Below, piece by piece: positions 1 through 9,543 of a stretch of DNA of 20,919 nucleotides. The position numbers and the translations under genes are program-made. The notes beneath the pieces were generated by a model. The model was given only the letters and a program-made list of their open reading frames with translations. It ran no database searches and was not told where the DNA came from. The stretch spans positions 1 through 20,919 of the forward strand of contig JANBQS010000328.1 of assembly GCA_027577415.1 (NCBI GenBank). Reading direction: 5' to 3'. The stretch comes from Coemansia sp. RSA 922. Taxonomy: Eukaryota > Kickxellomycota > Kickxellomycetes > Kickxellales > Kickxellaceae. Position 1 is the first letter of the stretch. Every line of letters starts with the position of its first letter.

Positions 1-504
1 AAAAGTTCAAGAAAATAAGAGAATAGGACGAGGAAGCTCGAGACGGCCCGACTTTTTTCTTCAGAAAAAAAGGAATAAAGCTAAAAATTATTGCAAGATT
101 GTGGCAATCCGAATGATAAAAACCAAGGTTAATAGTACAGCAGCACAGTACACGGAAAATAAAAAAGATTTAAAGGGAAGAGGGCAGATGCGCGGCCGAA
201 ATTTTGATTTTAAAAGGGCGAAGAATGAAGAGAAGGGGCCATGTGCTTGACAAGAAAAAAATGGCAGTGGTCAAGTGCTGAGCAAATTTTCTCCAAAAAT
301 CCAGCTCGGTCTGAGCCCCCTAGTCCGGGAGCCTGAGCCGCAGCAAGAAGGCATAGGGCATTGTAGACCTTATTGCTAAGCAGCTCTTTTTTCTTTCTTT
401 GGACGTTAAATATTCACTACCTTTAAATTCTTTTTTGCTCATTCAAGCTAAATCACCCACTTCAATTTATCTTTTTTTGCTTGTTCCGATTCGAGTGCCT
501 AACT
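1..504. other. 5' flank of SLH1, no gene seen
   Basis: This AT-rich stretch contains long A and T runs and no open frame that resembles a protein. It ends in a pyrimidine-rich tract (about 385-480) just before the SLH1 start codon, which is a common arrangement for fungal core promoters. No tRNA B-box, repeat array or end of an upstream gene was recognised. It presumably holds the SLH1 promoter and 5' leader. Confidence 0.5.
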
Positions 505-3500
505 ATGCCACCTGCAGGCCACATTACTCCGACTTTTGCGGACCTTTTGCGTCTTCGTGATGCACGCCGTGAGAAGCTGCTAGACTCTCGCGCCAAGCTT
601 GTCAAGCCTGAGCCTGATGCCGTGAGCTCTGCCGCAGCCGACCGAAAGGGAAAGGGCAAAGGAAAGGGTAAAGAAAGCCTATGCGACGAGGCTTCAGCCG
701 AACTAGCAGCTCCCGCACTGCCTGATCGCCCCGCCGCCGCTGCTGTCATAGCTGATGCCAACTTGCCTGGTGATATGTGGCACGAGCTGCAGCAAAGCAT
801 TGTGCGCGATGTGCGCTTGTGTCGGTCTCTACTTGGTTTGGAAGGCGACAAGCCCCGTGCGCTTCTAACTCGGCCCGATTCCGACGCAGATACGACAGCT
901 GACACTGCCGCTACCGAGAGCAGTGCATCGATTGCCAATGACTGCAGCCCTGCTTCCTTGGCTCGAATGCCCGATATCTTGCTTCACTCTGACCCCCTGG
1001 CTTATTTACGGGATCTAGAGAAGGCGCGCGACGATGCCTTATCTCTGCTTCCGTCGTCGGCTAGCAAGCCGGCCGACTTCAACAAGCATTGGCTATTCTC
1101 AAGGTGCAGCCAGACGGTGATGGCGGCAGGCATGGGTGCCAATGCCGATGCCACTGAGGCCATGTGCACGGAGATCTTCACCCTGCTGCGGTCTGGCCGC
1201 AGCGACAACGAAATCCAGGGCCAGCTGTTGGAGCTAGTTGGCTTTGAGAACATGGACTTTCTTGGCGAGCTCATATCGATGCGCGAGGCGATTGTTGCTG
1301 AAATCACCAAGGAGTCGGACTATGCTCGTGTTTCTGCCGATATGAAGGCCAGGGCTCTCCAGCCTGGCATGCAGGCGTCGATCCACAGCGAGAGGGACTT
1401 GGCAATTGAGCGGGATATCCGCAAGTCCAAGCGCAAGCCACGTTCGCGGAAGGTAAGCGACGCTGCTGACGAGAGCGAGTCTGAGGACCAGCGCTCGGCG
1501 CGTATCCTCGGCTTTGGCTCTGATCTCAGGCGTGCCCGCGAGCGCCAGTTGACTGAGCGCCCAGCTGAGGTATTTTCGCATGCGCCCCAAGCCTTGCCTG
1601 AGCGGTACCCGCATGTCTACACGTCGAGTGCGAGCGGGGGCCTGGGTGGCAACATGCTGTCCATGTTTGGCTCAAAGTACGCGCTGCCCATGGGCACGGC
1701 GCGCGACGAGTTTGCCGACCACGAAGAGATCACCATCCCTATCTCAACTCCAGCGCCGCGCCGGCACACCGAGGCGCCAGTGCTTATCGAGGACATGGAC
1801 CCACTGTGTCGCTACACGTTTGGAAAGTATACGTCGCTTAATCGCATCCAGTCAATTATTTATCCGACTGCCTACGGCAGTAACGAGAACATCCTTCTCT
1901 CGGCACCCACGGGCGCAGGAAAGACCGATGTAGCTTTGCTGACTATCCTTCGGACCATCGCCCAGTTTTGCTCGCCTGCGCCCCGCGACCTGGAGTGGCT
2001 GGACACGTCGACCAAGCCAAAGTTCACGGTGGCAATGTCCGAGTTCAAGATCATCTACGTGGCTCCCATGAAGGCACTAGCAGCCGAAGTCGTTGAAAAG
2101 TACCAGAGCCGCTTGAAGTGGCTGGGAATTCAGTGTCGCGAGCTGACGGGCGACATGCAGCTTACAAAGGCCGAGGTGAATGCCACTCAGATCATCGTCA
2201 CGACACCCGAAAAGTGGGACGTGGTTACGCGCAAGAGCAGCGGAGACACGGAGCTGGTCGACCGAGTCAAGCTCCTGATTGTCGACGAGATTCACTTGCT
2301 CAACGAAGACCGAGGCAGCGTTATCGAGACGCTGATTGCGCGTACGCAGCGACAGGTCGAGGCGCGTCAGTCGATGATCCGCCTGGTCGGCCTGTCTGCC
2401 ACGCTGCCTAACTATGTCGATGTCTCGAACTTTCTGGGCGTCAATCCTTACAAGGGCCTGTTTTACTTTGACGGTGGCTATCGCCCCGTGCCTCTGGAGC
2501 AGCACTTTGTCGGTGTCCATGGCAAGTCAGGCACGCCGGCGGCTAACCGGCTACTCAACCGTGTGTGCTACGACCGCGTGCAAAGGCTGGTCGCCGCGGG
2601 ACACCAGGTCATGGTGTTTGTGCACGCGCGTAAAGACACGGTAAAGACTGCTGAGGCGCTGCGCGAGCATGCCATGACTGACGGTACCTTGGACCAGTTT
2701 AAGCCGCCCGAGGATACCACGACTGATCTGCGCTTGACAGGACGCGTGGCCAAATCGCATAACCGCGAGATGAAGCAGCTGTTAAACGATGGCTTTTCTA
2801 TTCACCACGCTGGCATGCTGCGGTCTGACCGCAACTTGGTCGAGGAGCTGTTTAGCAAAGGTTTGGTTCGCGTATTGTGCTGCACGTCGACGCTGGCCTG
2901 GGGCGTTAACTTGCCTGCATATGCCGTAGTCATCAAGGGGACACAGGTGTACGACTCTCAAAAGGGTGCTTTTGTTGACTTGTCGATCCTGGATGTTTTG
3001 CAGATTTTTGGTCGTGCTGGTCGCCCGCAGTACGAGACGCACGGTGTGGGCTATATCTTGACTATGCACGACCGCCTGGCGCACTATGTATCGGCTATCA
3101 CTATGCAGCATCCGATCGAGTCCAAGTTTGCTGCCAACATGGTCGACAACCTCAACGCCGAAATTAACTTGGGCACGGTGACCAACGTCGACGAGGGCGT
3201 GGCCTGGCTCGGGTACACGTACATGTATATCCGTATGCAAAAGAACCCCCTGGTCTATGGCTTGTCGGGCGACGAGTTGGCCGATGACCCAATGCTCGGA
3301 CAGCGCCGCAGCGAGCTCATTATCAGCGCAGCCAAGGAGCTCAGCCGCCTACAGATGATCGTCTTTGACCCTGAAACCGGCTACATGGCAGCCAAGGATT
3401 TGGGCCGCATATCGTCGTCGTACTATCTGCGTCACCAGAGCGTCGAGGTCTTCAACCAGACTATGCGACCTCGCATGACCGAAGCTGATGGCATCGCCAT

Positions 3501-6500
3501 GCTTTGCATGAGCAAGGAGTTTGATCAGATACGGACACGTAACACTGAGGAGAAGGAGCTTAAACAGCTCTTAGCTAACGCCTGTTGCTGTGACGTCAAG
3601 GGCGGACTTGATAGCCAGCACGGCAAGACCAGCGTCTTGCTTCAGGCGGCTATCTCGCGTGCTCGGATCGAGGACTTTTCGCTAGTGTCGGACTGCGCGT
3701 ACGTGGCTCAGAACGGCGCACGTATTATCCGCGCGCTTTTTGAAATTGCGCTGAGCCGGAGATGGGGCCCCGCGGCATCAGTGGCATTGTCACTGAGCAA
3801 GTCGATCGAGAAGAAAATGTGGCCGTTTGAACACCCACTCAAGCAGCTGCCAGTACCGTTTGATGTTATGCGGCGCTTGGAGTCCGACAGCGGCGATATT
3901 GTTAGTATGGATCGGCTGTACGATATGGACAGTGGCGAGCTGGGCGAGCTGGTGCGCAACCATCGCTATGGCCCAACTCTGGCCGCCTTTGTTCACCAGA
4001 TTCCGCGTTTGGAGCTCTCTGCCAGCATTGTGCCTATTACGCGTACTGTGCTGCAAGTGACGCTGACGGTGACTGCTGAATTTGACTGGGTTGACCGCGT
4101 GCACGGCATGGCTGAGGCGTTCTGGATCTGGGTTGAAGACGCCAACAACACTGATATTTACCACGTAGAGAACCTCTTGCTGCGCAAAAAGGCATACCGC
4201 GAGCCCAAGGAACTGGTGTTTACCATTCCAGTACATGAGCCACTGCCGCCGCAGATATTCATTCGCGCTGTGTCTGACCGGTGGTTGGGCGCCGAGACCG
4301 TGACGGCTGTGTCTTTCAAGCACCTAATGCTGCCTGAGCACCACGAGACGCACACCGATCTTCTCGACCTGCAGCCGCTGCCCATCACTGCCTTGCAAGA
4401 CCCGTTGCTGGAGGAGATCTGTGGCGCTCGGTTCTCGCACTTTAACCCGGTTCAGACGCAGATATTCCACACGCTGTATCGTCAGCCCTACAACGCTCTT
4501 GTTGGTGCGCCGACAGGCTCGGGAAAGACGGTGGCTGCAGAGCTGGCTATGTGGTGGGCTTTCCGCGAGCACCCGCGGCAAAAAGTGGTCTACATCGCGC
4601 CCCTCAAGGCACTAGTCAAGGAGCGGGTGGCAGACTGGGGCAAGCGCCTGACTGGGCCGATGCAGCGCACATTGGTCGAGATGACGGGCGATGTAACGCC
4701 CGATCCAGAGTCCATTCGGCAGGCCGACATCATCATCACTACGCCAGAAAAGTGGGACGGCGTGAGTCGCGCTTGGCATGCGCGAGAGTACGTGCAAAAC
4801 GTCTCACTGGTGATAATCGACGAGATCCACTTGCTGGGCGGTGACCGTGGACCCATTCTCGAAGTCATTGTGTCGCGCATGAACCACATTGCTGCTCAGA
4901 CTGGCAAGCCTGTGCGCGTGGTAGGTTTGTCGACGGCGCTGGCCAATGCCCGGGATCTGGCCAGCTGGCTTGGCATTTCCAAAGTTGGGCTGTACAACTT
5001 CCGGCATAGCGTCAGACCTGTGCCGCTTGAGATCTATATTGACGGCTTCCCGGGTCGCCACTACTGCCCGCGCATGGCGTCGATGAACCGGCCTGCGTAC
5101 CGCGCCATTCGCACTCACTCGCCGCAAAAGCCAGTCATTATCTTTGTCAGCTCCCGCCGGCAGACACGCCTCACTGCGCAGGATCTCATGGCGTTTTGCG
5201 GTATGGAGGACAACCCGCGCCACTTTATGCACATGGATGACTTGGAGATGGAGGCTGTGCTTGAGCGCACCCAGGACCCGAACCTGCGTCTATCGCTGAG
5301 CTTTGGCATTGGCATGCACCACGCTGGTCTGACCGAGAACGACCGCAAGATATGCGAGCAGCTGTTCTATGACCGCAAGATCCAAGTGCTCATTGCTACG
5401 TCGACGCTCGCCTGGGGCGTGAACTTGCCAGCTCACTTGGTTATTCTCAAGGGCACTGAGTTTTTCGACGCAAAGTCCAAGGGATACGTTGACTTTCCTA
5501 TTACCGACGTGCTGCAGATGATTGGGCGTGCAGGACGTCCTCAGTTTGACGACCGCGCTATTGCGCGTATATTTGTCACGGACAGTAAGAAGGACTTTTA
5601 CAAAAAGTTTTTGCACGAACCTTTCCCCGTCGAGTCCTCGCTCCACAACCATTTGTCCGAGCACATTAACGCCGAGATTGCCAGTGGTACGGTTAAGAGC
5701 GCACAAGACGCTGTCGATTATCTTTCGTGGACCTACTTGTACCGCCGCCTTCGCCAAAACCCTACCTACTATGGCGTTGAGGAGCCGACCGAGGCTGGAG
5801 TTAACAAGTACTTGTCCAAGCTTATTCTTGACTGCTTTACTGAGCTCGAAAAGGCATTGTGCATTACTGTCGACCATGACTATGAACGCGGATGTGTTGT
5901 AGTTGCGCCTACGCCGCTCGGTAAGATTGCCTCGCAGTACTACCTCTCGCACAAGACAATGTCGACGTTTGCTACTCGACTTGACTCTATTGACCGCAAT
6001 AACTTGTTCTGCGACTTGCTACACCTACTGAGCGAGGCCACTGAGTGGGCTGAGATACCGGTGAGGCACAACGAGGATATTCTCAATAACGAGTTACGCC
6101 GCGAGGTACCTTTCCCGATTGGTCGCGGTCAAGTTGACTACCTGAGTCCGCATGCGAAAACGAACTTGCTGTTGCAAAAGCACTTGGTACGTGGCGAGTT
6201 ACCCTGCAGTGATTATGTCACAGATACTCGGACTGTATTAGACTCGTCGATTCGCATCCTCCAGGCTATGGTCGACGTTGCAGCGTATAAGGGCGATGTG
6301 ATTGCTTCAATGGCGGCAATGGAGCTTATGCAGGCGATTAAGCAGGCGACTATGCCTACACAGTCGCCGCTTTTACAGCTGATGCCCGATATGTCCAAGA
6401 GTCAGATTGGCGAGCTCCTGTCGGCACAGCGTATGCCAAACTTGCGCTGCTTGGGCGACTTGATTATATTGTCTGATAGCCAGTTGCGCGCTGCATTCGG

Positions 6501-7098
6501 GTCACTCGGTAGGGACTCTGCGACTGTAGAGAAATGGTGCCAGGCTGTGCGCGCACTGCCACCACTTGACATGACTGTTGCACCTGGTTCTATGTTTGCA
6601 TTGGAAGATGCTGTGGGTGGATCGCAAAAGCGGAACAAGCCCAAGAAGATCACTTCACTCCATGGTCTATCCCCGCTCACTCAGTACTCGGTAATCGTGA
6701 ACTTTGCTCGTACGCCAGTCGAAACTTCGATGAACCTACCGAGGTTTATTCAAGAGCCTGGACAAGCATATACGCCTCGGTTCGGTAAAGTTCAGTATGA
6801 GGGATGGTGGGCTGTACTCGCTCAGGCTGATGAACTGGTGGCTATCAAGCGCGTGTCTATGCAGGGGTCTGAGGAGTCTGCTGGTCAAGAGTCGGCCTTG
6901 GTGACTAGATCTGTGAAGCTAATGTTTATTACTCCAGAGCACCTTGGCCCCTACACACTCAAACTCTATGTGGTCAGTGACGCGTACCTGGGACTCGATC
7001 AGCAAATCGATATCGACATTACTGTGGGCGAGACACAGATGGCGGTAGCTAATGACTCGGCTTATATTAGCAAGGAGCAGATGAAGGAGTATCAATAG
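505..7098 (+). CDS. SLH1: Slh1/ASCC3-type tandem Ski2-like RNA helicase (RQT complex)
   Basis: Encodes 2197 aa, close to human ASCC3 and somewhat longer than yeast Slh1. Known role of the family: the ATPase of the RQT/ASC-1 complex, which splits collided, ubiquitinated ribosomes; ASCC3 also acts in alkylation repair. Visible order: a charged N-terminal region (about 1-420, with a short GK-rich basic stretch), helicase cassette 1 with APTGAGKT (467-474), DEIH (594-597), SAT (about 631) and QIFGRAGRPQ (from 833), then a Sec63-like unit; cassette 2 with GAPTGSGKT (1334-1342), DEIH (1439-1442), STA in place of SAT, and QMIGRAGRPQ (from 1671), then a second Sec63-like unit to the end. Both ATPase sites look intact. 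The paralogue Brr2 shares this layout, but cassette 2 here retains canonical Walker motifs, and stretches such as NPVQTQIFHTLY and HYCPRMASMN match ASCC3/Slh1 as I know it. The open frame extends upstream to a TTG at 481; ATG at 505 is the first credible start. No intron was seen. Confidence 0.93.
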   Translation: MPPAGHITPTFADLLRLRDARREKLLDSRAKLVKPEPDAVSSAAADRKGKGKGKGKESLCDEASAELAAPALPDRPAAAAVIADANLPGDMWHELQQSIVRDVRLCRSLLGLEGDKPRALLTRPDSDADTTADTAATESSASIANDCSPASLARMPDILLHSDPLAYLRDLEKARDDALSLLPSSASKPADFNKHWLFSRCSQTVMAAGMGANADATEAMCTEIFTLLRSGRSDNEIQGQLLELVGFENMDFLGELISMREAIVAEITKESDYARVSADMKARALQPGMQASIHSERDLAIERDIRKSKRKPRSRKVSDAADESESEDQRSARILGFGSDLRRARERQLTERPAEVFSHAPQALPERYPHVYTSSASGGLGGNMLSMFGSKYALPMGTARDEFADHEEITIPISTPAPRRHTEAPVLIEDMDPLCRYTFGKYTSLNRIQSIIYPTAYGSNENILLSAPTGAGKTDVALLTILRTIAQFCSPAPRDLEWLDTSTKPKFTVAMSEFKIIYVAPMKALAAEVVEKYQSRLKWLGIQCRELTGDMQLTKAEVNATQIIVTTPEKWDVVTRKSSGDTELVDRVKLLIVDEIHLLNEDRGSVIETLIARTQRQVEARQSMIRLVGLSATLPNYVDVSNFLGVNPYKGLFYFDGGYRPVPLEQHFVGVHGKSGTPAANRLLNRVCYDRVQRLVAAGHQVMVFVHARKDTVKTAEALREHAMTDGTLDQFKPPEDTTTDLRLTGRVAKSHNREMKQLLNDGFSIHHAGMLRSDRNLVEELFSKGLVRVLCCTSTLAWGVNLPAYAVVIKGTQVYDSQKGAFVDLSILDVLQIFGRAGRPQYETHGVGYILTMHDRLAHYVSAITMQHPIESKFAANMVDNLNAEINLGTVTNVDEGVAWLGYTYMYIRMQKNPLVYGLSGDELADDPMLGQRRSELIISAAKELSRLQMIVFDPETGYMAAKDLGRISSSYYLRHQSVEVFNQTMRPRMTEADGIAMLCMSKEFDQIRTRNTEEKELKQLLANACCCDVKGGLDSQHGKTSVLLQAAISRARIEDFSLVSDCAYVAQNGARIIRALFEIALSRRWGPAASVALSLSKSIEKKMWPFEHPLKQLPVPFDVMRRLESDSGDIVSMDRLYDMDSGELGELVRNHRYGPTLAAFVHQIPRLELSASIVPITRTVLQVTLTVTAEFDWVDRVHGMAEAFWIWVEDANNTDIYHVENLLLRKKAYREPKELVFTIPVHEPLPPQIFIRAVSDRWLGAETVTAVSFKHLMLPEHHETHTDLLDLQPLPITALQDPLLEEICGARFSHFNPVQTQIFHTLYRQPYNALVGAPTGSGKTVAAELAMWWAFREHPRQKVVYIAPLKALVKERVADWGKRLTGPMQRTLVEMTGDVTPDPESIRQADIIITTPEKWDGVSRAWHAREYVQNVSLVIIDEIHLLGGDRGPILEVIVSRMNHIAAQTGKPVRVVGLSTALANARDLASWLGISKVGLYNFRHSVRPVPLEIYIDGFPGRHYCPRMASMNRPAYRAIRTHSPQKPVIIFVSSRRQTRLTAQDLMAFCGMEDNPRHFMHMDDLEMEAVLERTQDPNLRLSLSFGIGMHHAGLTENDRKICEQLFYDRKIQVLIATSTLAWGVNLPAHLVILKGTEFFDAKSKGYVDFPITDVLQMIGRAGRPQFDDRAIARIFVTDSKKDFYKKFLHEPFPVESSLHNHLSEHINAEIASGTVKSAQDAVDYLSWTYLYRRLRQNPTYYGVEEPTEAGVNKYLSKLILDCFTELEKALCITVDHDYERGCVVVAPTPLGKIASQYYLSHKTMSTFATRLDSIDRNNLFCDLLHLLSEATEWAEIPVRHNEDILNNELRREVPFPIGRGQVDYLSPHAKTNLLLQKHLVRGELPCSDYVTDTRTVLDSSIRILQAMVDVAAYKGDVIASMAAMELMQAIKQATMPTQSPLLQLMPDMSKSQIGELLSAQRMPNLRCLGDLIILSDSQLRAAFGSLGRDSATVEKWCQAVRALPPLDMTVAPGSMFALEDAVGGSQKRNKPKKITSLHGLSPLTQYSVIVNFARTPVETSMNLPRFIQEPGQAYTPRFGKVQYEGWWAVLAQADELVAIKRVSMQGSEESAGQESALVTRSVKLMFITPEHLGPYTLKLYVVSDAYLGLDQQIDIDITVGETQMAVANDSAYISKEQMKEYQ

Positions 7099-7654
7099 GT
7101 CTTTTTTTTGTGGTTGTATTGATTTCAATTGCTTTAAAGTAATCAAATATACTGAGCCTTTGTTTTAGCTTGATGCTAGATATGCAACACCAAATGTTAG
7201 GTACTTGGATACAAATGGAAAAGTACCACTACTACAAAATTCTCTACAACTCGCCTTTTCTCTTTTCAACTATACTATTTCTTTTTTGGCAAATGCGCCC
7301 TATATCAATGCAAATCTAAACTAGACTTTATCTAATGCCTACGTTATGCTCCTCCATTACACCGAGCCGCGTGAGAGACCTACCATTTGGCTAAGGCATT
7401 ATCTACAACGTTGCAAATGGTGCTGGTATTGACATGCCGCATAACACTGTTGGCCAGCCCAAGAAGCTAAACACAGCTATGACTAGGGCAATTGTTCGAG
7501 TTGTCAATTTTAATAATGTTCACACGGCCGTAGCTGATAGTACGTTGATAGTGCATGACAAACAGTATTTATGTTTTGCCATAGACTGTGCGATATGTAC
7601 TTAAAGCTGAAGGACTACAACTACATGTGAAGCCAAACATTTAATAGTATGCTT
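7099..7654. other. SLH1 3' flank, AT-rich spacer
   Basis: Contains the SLH1 3' end with T-rich tracts directly after the stop codon. No complete gene is supported. One plus-strand frame stays open from 7395 to 7604 (69 codons and a stop) but has only an internal ATG at 7434; it is described under findings. The stretch runs into the 3' flank of cassette A. Confidence 0.45.
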
Positions 7655-7657
7655 TTA

Positions 7658-7730
7658 ATGAATTTATTTATATGAAAAAGGAAAAAGTACATCCAAAAAA
7701 ACCTTCTAAGCTAAAATAGGCCTAATAACT
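7658..7730 (-). repeat. Conserved 3' flanking block, copy A
   Basis: This 73-bp block lies about 25 bp beyond the stop codon of the cassette A gene. It is nearly identical, apart from scattered substitutions and single-base gaps, to 9443-9516 behind the cassette B gene. Shared pieces include ATGAATTTATT, AAAAAACCTTCTA and GGCCTAAT. Its position suggests a 3' UTR or polyadenylation region. It is better conserved than the coding sequences, which is unusual. Confidence 0.7.
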
Positions 7731-7754
7731 TTCTCTCTTACCCTCTACGACATG

Positions 7755-8165
7755 CTAAGAAAATAAACGACTATAATTATACCCTGGAAGCTCTGACACA
7801 ATGCTAATGGCAGCATTAGTAGTAGAGTTGGTAGACAAGAAGCTCTCTCTCGATTCCACAACCTCTTTGAGAAGGTCTTTATACTTCTTTGTGTTGGCAG
7901 CAGCCTCAGCTTTCTGTCGCTCATTATCACCTACTACCATGAGTAGATAGAAAAACTCATCAGTGTGATTGATATGAAGATCACGTGCATTGCTTTCCGT
8001 GAGCTTCGTCAGCCCAGCCTTCTCAAAGGCAAAACAATGCCATTCTGGGTATTTGTTGACGACTATTTCTAATATAAAACCAACATTGTCGTAAGATGCC
8101 TCTGATATTACTTTAGTAACACTGAACTTGTCATCGCAGTATCCAACTATAGCATATTTCATCAT
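7755..8165 (-). CDS. Unrecognised small protein, cassette A (136 aa)
   Basis: I do not recognise this protein family. The open frame reaches 8213, but the ATG at 8165 (protein beginning MMKYAIVGY) aligns with the start of the cassette B protein (MVKYFFLGF), and the DNA just upstream of 8165 matches the leader of cassette B, so 8165 (or the adjacent 8162) is the better start. Shared pattern with B: a KY-hydrophobic-G start, an LT...N...D stretch, and a hydrophobic strand ending in G (FFYLLMVVGDNERQ here, KNVYILIGSEKHQQ there). The order of apparent strands and helices (two strands, helix, strands, helix) would fit a small alpha/beta fold such as a longin-like domain, but that is only a guess. 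No signal peptide or membrane segment was seen. A serine/threonine-rich tail follows a charged helix near 85-115. A TATA box lies about 105 bp upstream. Confidence 0.6.
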   Translation of the reverse strand: MMKYAIVGYCDDKFSVTKVISEASYDNVGFILEIVVNKYPEWHCFAFEKAGLTKLTESNARDLHINHTDEFFYLLMVVGDNERQKAEAAANTKKYKDLLKEVVESRESFLSTNSTTNAAISIVSELPGYNYSRLFS

Positions 8166-8269
8166 TCTTGTTTGTACTATCTGTAGCGGTTGATCAATAA
8201 TTATACTTGGCAAAGAAGATGTGTGTGGTGGATGTTTTGAAAGTGAGAATGGGGGTAGCAGCGGCTTGG

Positions 8270-8277
8270 TTTATATA
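8270..8277 (-). promoter_or_regulatory. TATA box of cassette A gene
   Basis: Reads TATATAAA on the minus strand, within GCTATATAAACCAAGC, about 105 bp upstream of the ATG at 8165. The equivalent position in cassette B reads GCTATAAAAAACCAAGC, so the TATA element and the CCAAGC just downstream are shared by both copies. Confidence 0.6.
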
Positions 8278-8745
8278 GCAGGAAAAGGCTGAGCCCCTCT
8301 TGTTGGAGGGATAGCCAGACAAGGTGAAAGCTGTGCTCCCCCCCTCATTATTTTCTCCTCTGGCAAGCAGCTTGGAGCTGCAAAAATAATGGCTGCTCTT
8401 AGCATCAAAGGGAATCCGAGTGTGTTTCCAGCATTGTCGAGACTTTGAGAATGACATATCCGTCTGCTAAATGGCAAACTGCCCACACTCCTTCTCCATT
8501 TTTCTATTGGCAATCAACGAAGGAGCGGAAGAAAATTCCCAATCTATTATTGCACTTTCTTTGATACAAAGAAACATGATATACAATTTACAATATAATT
8601 TCCGAAATGGAGTATTTCCGTGTTAATGACGTATTGGTCAGCTGCACTTCCAAAAAGAGCACCGGGGGCTATTGATTCATGCCTATCCAACATTTCCGTT
8701 TCCCTTGTTTCAATCTGCTTGATCTGCCACCACCTACTATTGCCT

Positions 8746-9439
8746 GTTCCTTTAAGAGTGGTAGCTTTGTACTTTGTGCTGCGCTGATGAGCTATGGAAT
8801 TGATTGATTTCAACTTTTAATGTTTAAATTAGTAGAAATTCCATTAACAAAAGCTATGTGATTAAAAAAACTACTCTTGGCCGCGAGAGCGCAGACCTTT
8901 AAATATAGCAGTGCGCAAGGCGCTGGTAATGTAAAGTGAATGGCAACTAGTTAAATAGACCGCTGAATTTCTCATTCTGGGCTCTAATGGCTACTCGAAA
9001 TAAGCTCACACAGCAGGCCATGACACATAAGCAATTATCTTGAGTTTTGACATCTTCATATTGCGTCTATCTAATGTACTTTTCCAATCTCTTCTCATCA
9101 CTCTCATTTCTAATAAATAGATGGACGCCATCTTCGATAGCATAATTCACTATTTTGGTCGTGTGTATTATATTGGGTAACAACCTAGTCATCCCCAAGT
9201 ATTATGATGGTAGCTCTTCGACTAGTTTTACCCTCCTACTTTTGTCATTTTACCTATATTTAAACATTTGACAAAGTAGTCTCATTATTTGCGGAAGCAC
9301 TTTGGGTAATTACAAGCTTGCTTTTGGTTAGATATTTTGAATGTTAAAGTTTTGTATTTTGGTGGCTAAGATGTTCGGCATAACATGGAAAAGTTTTAAG
9401 CACTTGGTCACTAGTTGGTTGGTTATGAATAATATATTA
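8746..9439. other. AT-rich spacer between the two cassettes
   Basis: No gene is supported. A short plus-strand reading frame from the ATG at 9121 (19 codons) follows a pyrimidine-rich tract, but it has no continuation that I could join by a convincing splice site. A TTTAAATATAG stretch near 8899 resembles a TATA element without a credible downstream gene. No tRNA or repeat array was seen. Confidence 0.45.
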
Positions 9440-9442
9440 TTT

Positions 9443-9516
9443 ATGAATTTATTAATATAACGAGAAGGAAAACTACGTCCAAAAAACCTTCTATGTGAAA
9501 ATAGGGCCTAATGACT
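9443..9516 (-). repeat. Conserved 3' flanking block, copy B
   Basis: Counterpart of 7658-7730, lying about 28 bp beyond the stop codon of the cassette B gene. About four in five positions match by eye. It is likely a 3' UTR or polyadenylation region retained from the duplication. Confidence 0.7.
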
Positions 9517-9543
9517 CTGACCAGATGACTACTACTGGCCAAG

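Larger units (their letters stand above)
7655..8745 (-). repeat. Cassette A of a diverged tandem duplication
   Basis: Direct repeat of cassette B (about 9440-10475), offset by roughly 1.73-1.79 kb with small indels. Anchors seen by eye, in the same order in both copies: the 3' block starting ATGAATTTATT (7658 and 9443), ACCTTCTA near 7701, the small ORF, a leader ending in GAAAGTGA (about 8239 and 10008 on the plus strand), a TATA box followed by CCAAGC on the minus strand, TCAAAGGG (about 8404 and 10147), AAAGAAACATG (about 8568 and 10307), TTTCCRTGTT (about 8617 and 10348), and GCCTATCC (8681 and 10410). The outer borders are approximate, because similarity fades rather than stopping sharply. 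No terminal inverted repeats or target-site duplication were seen, so this looks like a segmental duplication, not a transposon. Confidence 0.75.

Noticed and set aside
505..7098. Assignment as Brr2 (U5 snRNP helicase)
   Set aside because: The intact second ATPase site and sequence stretches match Slh1/ASCC3; the nearby Yju2 splicing gene is not evidence for a spliceosomal role because linkage is not functional here.
8166..8213. Upstream 16-codon extension of the cassette A ORF starting at 8213
   Set aside because: The same DNA aligns with the non-coding leader of cassette B, and the conserved start is MMKY/MVKY at 8165.
8547..8813. Minus-strand ORF of 88 aa upstream of the cassette A gene, with a TATA-like TTTAAATATAG about 85 bp before it
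   Set aside because: It overlaps the duplicated upstream region, and the matching frame in cassette B is broken by a stop shortly after the best-matching part. Composition does not look coding.
9121..9180. Nineteen-codon plus-strand ORF after a pyrimidine-rich tract, ending in GGGTAA that could be a splice donor
   Set aside because: No convincing acceptor or continuing coding sequence follows, so chance is the simpler explanation.
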